Origin: Microbacteriaceae bacterium PS02344
GTDB lineage: Bacteria; Actinomycetota; Actinomycetes; Actinomycetales; Microbacteriaceae
Reading direction: 5' to 3'
DNA length: 64,000 nucleotides
Assembly (NCBI GenBank): GCA_029959905.1
Contig: JASCNZ010000006.1
Coordinates: forward strand, 1 to 64,000
Part shown: positions 59,481 to 64,000 of the stretch, in pieces
Layout of the letters: every line of letters begins with the position of its first letter
Position numbering within the stretch: position 1 is the first letter of the stretch
Made by a program: the position numbers and the translations under genes
The notes under the pieces: generated by a model
The model's input: the letters and a program-made list of their open reading frames with translations, nothing else
Database searches by the model: none
Told to the model about the DNA's origin: nothing

Positions 59481-60854
59481 ATGACCAAGCTCCGTCTGGC
59501 CATCGTCGGTGCAGGACCCGCGGGCATCTACGCGGCCGACCTGCTGCTGAAGGCCGAGCGCAAGTTCGACGTGTCGATCGACCTGTTCGAGCAGCTGCCG
59601 GCTCCGTACGGTCTCGTCCGCTACGGCGTGGCACCCGACCACCCCCGCATCAAGGGCATCATCAATGCGCTGCGCGACGTGCTCGACCGCGGCGACATCC
59701 GGCTCTTCGGCAACGTGCGCTTCGGCGAGGACATCACCCTCGACGATCTCAAGAAGCACTACAACGCCGTGATCTTCGCCACCGGTGCGATCCGCGACAC
59801 GACGCTCGACATCCCCGGCATCGACGCCGTCGGCTCGTACGGTGCCGCCGACTACGTGAGCTGGTTCGACGGACACCCCGACGTGCCGCGCGAGTGGCCG
59901 CTCGACGCGGCATCCGTCGCCGTTCTCGGCAATGGCAACGTCGCGCTCGATGTGTCGCGCATGCTCGCGAAGCACGCGGAGGACCTGCTGGTCACCGAGG
60001 TGCCGCAGAACGTCTACGAGGGGCTGCAGCAGAGCGCCGTCACCGACGTCCACGTGTTCGGTCGCCGTGGCCCGGCACAGGTGAAGTTCACGCCGCTCGA
60101 GCTGCGCGAGCTGGGCGAGCTGCGCGACGTCGACATGGTCGTCTACGACGAGGACTTCGACTACGACGAGGCGTCGAAGGATGCCGTGGCCAGCAACAAG
60201 CAGGTCATGGTCATCGACCGCATCCTGCAGTCGTGGCGCAAGCGCGACTCGGTCAACAACGCCGGCGGCACGGCATCGCGTCGCCTGCACCTGCACTTCT
60301 GGGCGCGTCCCGTCGAGGTGCGCACCGATGACGCCGGTCGCGTCGCCGCGCTGGTCTACGAGCGCACCCGACCCGACGGCCAGGGCGGTGCCGAGGGTAC
60401 CGGCGAGATGCGCGAGGTCGAGGTGCAGGCTCTGTACCGCGCCATCGGGTACTTCGGCTCGCCGCTCGACGGCGTGCCGTTCGACAAGAAGCACGGCGTC
60501 ATCCCGAACCACGAGGGTCAGGTTCTCGCGAAGGACTCGAACGAGCGCGTTCCCGGCCTCTACGCCACCGGCTGGATCAAGCGCGGCCCGGTCGGCCTCA
60601 TCGGCCACACGAAGTCCGACGCGATGGAGACCGTGCGCCACCTCATCAACGACCAGGGGTCGTGGTGGCGGCCCGAGGAGCCGTCGGAGGACGCCATCCC
60701 CGCCCTGCTGCAGGAGCGCGGCGTGCTCTGGACCGACCTCGACGGATGGCACCGTCTCGACGAGCACGAGATCGGCCTCGGCGCACCGCAGGAGCGGGCC
60801 CGGGTCAAGGTCGTGCCGCGCGACGAGATGGTGCGGGTCTCGCGCGGCGAGTGA
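59481..60854 (+). CDS. fprA: ferredoxin/flavodoxin-NADP+ reductase, FprA type
   Basis: 457 aa adrenodoxin-reductase-like flavoprotein. FAD motif VGAGPAGIYAADLLLKA, PAPYGLVRYGVAPDHPRIKG, NADP motif VLGNGNVALDVSRML and GLYATGWIKRGPVGLIGHTK. It passes electrons between NADPH and ferredoxin, for example to cytochromes P450. GAAAGGACTCCC precedes ATG 59481, so this gene has a conventional leader. Confidence 0.94.
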   Translation: MTKLRLAIVGAGPAGIYAADLLLKAERKFDVSIDLFEQLPAPYGLVRYGVAPDHPRIKGIINALRDVLDRGDIRLFGNVRFGEDITLDDLKKHYNAVIFATGAIRDTTLDIPGIDAVGSYGAADYVSWFDGHPDVPREWPLDAASVAVLGNGNVALDVSRMLAKHAEDLLVTEVPQNVYEGLQQSAVTDVHVFGRRGPAQVKFTPLELRELGELRDVDMVVYDEDFDYDEASKDAVASNKQVMVIDRILQSWRKRDSVNNAGGTASRRLHLHFWARPVEVRTDDAGRVAALVYERTRPDGQGGAEGTGEMREVEVQALYRAIGYFGSPLDGVPFDKKHGVIPNHEGQVLAKDSNERVPGLYATGWIKRGPVGLIGHTKSDAMETVRHLINDQGSWWRPEEPSEDAIPALLQERGVLWTDLDGWHRLDEHEIGLGAPQERARVKVVPRDEMVRVSRGE

Positions 60855-60886
60855 CGTGACCCGGCGGCCACGTGGAGGCCGTCGGC

Positions 60887-60892
60887 TAGCCT
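60887..60892 (+). promoter_or_regulatory. -10 box TAGCCT, hydrolase gene
   Basis: TAGCCT ends 6 nt before ATG 60899. Confidence 0.5.
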
Positions 60893-60898
60893 GGCCGC

Positions 60899-61972
60899 AT
60901 GGTTGACGACCGCGCGGAGTGGATTCCCGACGTCCTCGGCGACGAGTTCGCGCAGCGCACGCTGACGCTCACCGACGACGACGAGGGTCCGGTGGTCGCG
61001 ACGCTCGTGCGGGCGCTGCCGGCGGAGGTCCCGTGGTGGAGGAGCATCCGCGGGCATCGCCCGCTGCTCGACGGCGTCGATGTCCTCTACGTGCACGGCT
61101 GGTCCGACTACTTCTTCCAGAAGCGCCTCGCGCGGTTCTGGACGTCGCGCGGGGCGCGGTTCTTCGCGCTCGATCTGCGCAAGTACGGGCGCAGCCTGCG
61201 CGACGGGCAGACGCCCGGCTATGTGACCGACCTCCGCACGTACGACGAGGACATCGCCGCGGCGCTGGCGGTCATGGGGCATCCGGTGCGGTCCGCAGGG
61301 GCCGATCCGGCGGATGCTCCGCCGTCCGACGGGCCCGGTCGACGGCTCGTGCTTCTCGGACACTCGACCGGCGGCCTGACGCTCAGCCTGTGGGCCTCCC
61401 GGCATCCGGGAACGGCGGATGCCGTGGTGCTGAACAGTCCGTGGCTGGAGTTCCAGGTGGCGGCGGCGCGGGCCGCGATCGCCCCTGTCGTCGAGCTCGG
61501 TGCGCGTCTGCGTCCGCTCGATGCGGCGCCGCAGGTCGACCTCGGGTTCTACAGCCGCGCGCAGCAGGAGGTGGCAGACCCCGACGACCCGGTCGAGGTC
61601 GACCTGCGATGGCGGCCCCTGCAGACCATGGCGGTGCACGCCGGTTGGTTGCACGCCATCCTCAACGGGCACCGCTCGGTGTCGGCCGGTCTCGCGATCG
61701 ATGCTCCGGTGTGCGTGCTGCTGTCGGCGCGCTCGGCCACGCCGACGCGATGGTCGGACGAGCTGACGCGCGCCGACTCGGTGCTGGTGGTCGACGACAT
61801 CGCCCGGGCATCGCTGCGACTGGGGTCGTCGGTGACCGTGGAGCGCATCGACGGGGCGCTGCACGACGTGTTCCTGTCGGCGCACGCCGCGCGGGAGGAC
61901 GCGTACCGGCGGCTCGGGCTGTGGGTCGCCGGGTGGCGCGCCGGGTGGCCGCTCGCGGGAGCTCAGACGTAG
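60899..61972 (+). CDS. alpha/beta hydrolase (serine aminopeptidase S33 type)
   Basis: 357 aa. LYVHGWSDYFFQ (oxyanion region), LLGHSTGGLTLSLWASRHPG with the Ser nucleophile, and a C-terminal GALHDVFLSAH His. The fold resembles monoacylglycerol-lipase/S33 proteins; the substrate is unknown. The last 10 nt overlap the end of the convergent GntR gene. Confidence 0.87.
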   Translation: MVDDRAEWIPDVLGDEFAQRTLTLTDDDEGPVVATLVRALPAEVPWWRSIRGHRPLLDGVDVLYVHGWSDYFFQKRLARFWTSRGARFFALDLRKYGRSLRDGQTPGYVTDLRTYDEDIAAALAVMGHPVRSAGADPADAPPSDGPGRRLVLLGHSTGGLTLSLWASRHPGTADAVVLNSPWLEFQVAAARAAIAPVVELGARLRPLDAAPQVDLGFYSRAQQEVADPDDPVEVDLRWRPLQTMAVHAGWLHAILNGHRSVSAGLAIDAPVCVLLSARSATPTRWSDELTRADSVLVVDDIARASLRLGSSVTVERIDGALHDVFLSAHAAREDAYRRLGLWVAGWRAGWPLAGAQT

Positions 61973-62595
61973 TACATGAGACGGGCGAGCCGTTCGGCGG
62001 CATCCCCGTCGCCGCGCTGCACCGCGTCGCGCAGCTCCGCATGGATGCCCCGCATCCGTTCGTGGTCGTCGACGGGCACGACCCAGTCGCGCAGATTGCG
62101 GAAGACCGCGAAGCTCGCGTCGTCGATGATCGCCCCGTGACGCGGGTTGTTCGACCGGGCGCCGAGGTACGAGAAGAACTCCCACCGCCGCTCCGACGTC
62201 TGCGCGCCCGAGGGGAGTGCACCGTCGAGACGGTCGACGAGCTGTACGGCCGTGGCTCTTTCTTCCTCGGTGAGGCGCGGCACGCCCATGCGTGCGGAGA
62301 CCCCGGCCTGATAGCCCGCGAACTCGCGGGTCGACGCGACCGTCTCGGGTGAGACGGGAGTGACCTCGGTGTAGCGGCTCGGGTACATCGTCACCAGACC
62401 CAGCCTCTCGAGGCGCTGCAGCGCTTCGCGCACGGGTGTGCGCGACACGTGCAGTTCGTCGGCGACGGCGACGTCGCGGATGCGGTCGCCCGGCGCGAGT
62501 GCGCCGTCGACGATCCGTTGACCGATGTGGTGGAAGACCTCGTCTGCCAGCAGCTGCTTCGCGTCGCCCGTGCGGCGGCTTTCGATCGTGTTCAT
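61963..62595 (-). CDS. GntR family regulator (FadR subfamily)
   Basis: 210 aa. Winged HTH: VFHHIGQRIVDGALAPGDRI, then DELHVSRTPVREALQRLERL. An all-helical FCD-type ligand domain follows, rich in His/Asp (DDHERMRGIHAELRDAVQRGD) and probably metal-dependent. The target is unknown; no catabolic operon is adjacent. GGGGACACTCG before ATG 62595 is a weak ribosome-binding site. Confidence 0.88.
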   Translation of the reverse strand: MNTIESRRTGDAKQLLADEVFHHIGQRIVDGALAPGDRIRDVAVADELHVSRTPVREALQRLERLGLVTMYPSRYTEVTPVSPETVASTREFAGYQAGVSARMGVPRLTEEERATAVQLVDRLDGALPSGAQTSERRWEFFSYLGARSNNPRHGAIIDDASFAVFRNLRDWVVPVDDHERMRGIHAELRDAVQRGDGDAAERLARLMYYV

Positions 62596-62742
62596 CGAGT
62601 GTCCCCAGAGTTCTCTCGTGCAGAGAGCGCCCCATTCGCCCTCGGCAGGAAACTACATCATGCACCTATGCGGCGGCAGAGTGTATACCGCTGCGTCTCG
62701 CGTCGACCCGATCCGCGCCCGCCCCGGGTGACGGGCGAACGG

Positions 62743-62776
62743 AAGAGCCCCCCGACCCGGAGGTCGAGGGGCTCTT
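62743..62776 (-). terminator. intrinsic-type terminator after yajQ
   Basis: AAGAGCCCCCCGACC pairs with the complement ending in CTCTT over 14 bp with one C-A mismatch, 4-nt loop. It lies 35 nt past the yajQ stop, between yajQ and the GntR promoter. Confidence 0.7.
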
Positions 62777-62810
62777 TCCGCGTCCGCTTCGAGGCGGGAT
62801 GCTCGGATGC

Positions 62811-63299
62811 TCAGCGGTAGTTGATGAACTGCAGGTCGATGTCGAGGTCCGAACCCTTCAGCAGCGCGATGACGGCCTGGAGGTCGTCGCGGCTCTTCGA
62901 CTGCACGCGCAGCTCGTCGCCCTGGATCTGGCTCTTCACGCCCTTGGGGCCCTCGTCGCGGATGATCTTGTTGATCTTCTTCGCGTTCTCCGACGAGATG
63001 CCGTCCTTCAGGCTGGAGACGATGCGGAACTCCTTGCCGCTCGCGAACGGGTCGCCCGACTCCAGCGACTTCAGCGAGATTCCGCGCTTGATGAGCTTCG
63101 ACTGGAAGACGTCGAGCACGGCGTTGGCGCGCTCCTCGGTGTTCGCCGTGATGAGCACCTGCTCGCCGCTCCAGGCGATCGAGGCGCCGGTGCCCTTGAA
63201 GTCATACCGCTGCTCGACCTCTTTGCGCGCCTGGTTGAGGGCGTTCTCGGCCTCCTGGTGATCCACTTTCGAGACGATGTCAAAGGAACTGTCAGCCAT
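62811..63299 (-). CDS. yajQ: YajQ family nucleotide-binding protein
   Basis: 162 aa. [45 protein letters not shown] and [20 protein letters not shown] are the YajQ signature. Proteobacterial homologues bind cyclic di-GMP; whether actinobacterial ones do is unclear. ATG 63299 follows TACACT by 6 nt. Confidence 0.94.
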   Translation of the reverse strand: MADSSFDIVSKVDHQEAENALNQARKEVEQRYDFKGTGASIAWSGEQVLITANTEERANAVLDVFQSKLIKRGISLKSLESGDPFASGKEFRIVSSLKDGISSENAKKINKIIRDEGPKGVKSQIQGDELRVQSKSRDDLQAVIALLKGSDLDIDLQFINYR

Positions 63300-63305
63300 A
63301 CCAGG

Positions 63306-63311
63306 AGTGTA
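63306..63311 (-). promoter_or_regulatory. -10 box TACACT, yajQ
   Basis: Minus-strand TACACT, 6 nt before ATG 63299. Confidence 0.55.
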
Positions 63312-63413
63312 CCGAGCGGGCCCGCGCGCCGCCTCCGTTGCGCAACCGCACGTCGCGGCGACGGCGACGCGCGGACCGCGGCGTTGCTCCCACCGGAATA
63401 TCGGTGGGCGTCG

Positions 63414-63419
63414 TAGCGT
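63414..63419 (+). promoter_or_regulatory. -10 box TAGCGT, small membrane protein gene
   Basis: TAGCGT ends 6 nt before ATG 63426; the main support for that short gene. Confidence 0.5.
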
Positions 63420-63425
63420 GGGCGC

Positions 63426-63578
63426 ATGGCACGGATCGGCGGTCGCAATCTCGGCATGAGCTGGGTGGCCGGCATCCTGTGCGCGGCCGTCGTCGGCGGG
63501 CTGCTGTGGCTGTCGTTGCCCATGGCGCCTGCCCTCGCCGGGCTCGCCGGCGACATCCTGCGGGCCGCGTTCCCCTGA
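63426..63578 (+). CDS. 50-aa single-helix membrane protein
   Basis: The reading frame encodes 50 residues: a short basic N-terminus ([10 protein letters not shown]), one membrane helix ([19 protein letters not shown]) and a weakly hydrophobic end with Pro residues. The -10 box spacing is the same as for known genes nearby, and codon use is normal for this genome. Not recognised as a named family; function unknown. It is divergent from yajQ. Confidence 0.55.
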   Translation: MARIGGRNLGMSWVAGILCAAVVGGLLWLSLPMAPALAGLAGDILRAAFP

Positions 63579-63691
63579 GCACGCGTCGGGGTGGGGGAGA
63601 GGCGTCTGGCGACACGTCGGCACGCCTCCCGAGCGCTGTCGGCGCGCGGCGGTAGCCTCGGCACTGCACATTTCGACGAGAGGCGCACCCC

Positions 63692-64000
63692 ATGAGCGAC
63701 CCCGAGGTTCACCCGGCCGACAAGCCGAAGGACGTCGACCACGTCGTCGACAGCGCGAACGCCGGTCTCGACGCGGCCGCGGCCGCGCGCGGCGACGTGC
63801 CCGGTACGCCGGCGAACGACGCGGCGATTCGCGACGGCGCCCCCGCAGACGTCGACCGCACCGACCGTGCGATCGACCCCGATCTCGCGGCCTTCGAGGC
63901 CGCCGAGCGCGACCACCCCGGCACCTTCAGCACGGCTGGCGCCGGCACGGCCGCGGCTGCGGCTGCCGCCGGATCGACGGATGCCCCGCGCGCGGACTTC
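63692..64000 (+). CDS. hypothetical protein, cut by window end
   Basis: At least 103 codons, open at the window edge. The visible part is Asp/Ala/Pro-rich ([40 protein letters not shown]) with an Ala run, probably a disordered leader before a domain outside the window. GAGAGGCGCACCCC precedes ATG 63692. TAGCCT about 35 nt upstream may be its -10 box. Confidence 0.65.
   Translation, partial: MSDPEVHPADKPKDVDHVVDSANAGLDAAAAARGDVPGTPANDAAIRDGAPADVDRTDRAIDPDLAAFEAAERDHPGTFSTAGAGTAAAAAAAGSTDAPRADF

Overview
The window reads as about 70% GC actinobacterial chromosome, most likely Microbacterium or a close Microbacteriaceae relative. The reasons are the menaquinone genes (menA, menD, menF, menG and a polyprenyl diphosphate synthase), Microbacteriaceae-type small families (DUF7882, DUF6412, DUF4916, DUF6157), an lhr/nei repair cluster, and frequent GTG starts with 1-4 nt stop/start overlaps. 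Coding density is very high. No database search was possible; family names come from reading the proteins.

Layout. 1-162: 5S rRNA, the end of an rRNA operon, with its terminator. 0.2-7.6 kb: histidine utilisation (IclR regulator, hutH, hutU, hutI), then a cysteine hydrolase and an NCS1 permease. 7.6-16.3 kb: housekeeping and metabolic genes (M18 aminopeptidase, zinc dehydrogenase, CinA-type amidase, FHA protein, DUF7882, SDR, EamA exporter, second YidC with DUF6412, nitronate monooxygenase). 16.3-17.0 kb: a Phd/VapC toxin-antitoxin pair on a leaderless promoter. 17-33.3 kb: purU, a GATase-like protein, an HTH-less LysR-type protein, the nei/EI24/lhr cluster, an ABC-F ATPase, hydrolases, threonine aldolase and an MFS transporter. 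33.3-33.85 kb: a non-coding, hairpin-rich array of GTGTCTC/GAGACAC repeats between two convergent genes. 33.8-36.6 kb: SDR, DUF6421 and a divergent Lrp regulator around a palindromic operator.

36.6-39.1 kb: DUF4287, menA, DUF4229 and an unknown gene. 39.2-45.3 kb: a surface-glycan locus for a sialic-acid-like (nonulosonic) sugar: glycosyltransferase, polysialyltransferase-like protein, CMP-sugar synthetase fused to a HAD phosphatase, a NeuB without its SAF domain, and a DUF6716 glycosyltransferase. 45.4-47.3 kb: remnant of an integrative element between 26-bp direct repeats that look like a tRNA 3' end, holding an integrase fragment, a two-gene module of unknown function and another gene fragment. 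47.3-64 kb: ribosome rescue factor, DUF4870 protein, TetR/MFS pair, MprF-like protein with a rhomboid-like front half, menaquinone genes, PPK2, FprA, hydrolase, GntR regulator, YajQ, a 50-aa membrane protein and a gene cut by the window end.

A recurring regulatory signal is a TAnnnT hexamer 6 or 7 nt before the start codon of about 25 genes on both strands. This points to widespread leaderless transcription and was used to choose many starts. The most unusual items are the GTGTCTC hairpin array, the leaderless architecture, the island remnant with its two unknown genes, and the atypical nonulosonic-acid locus.
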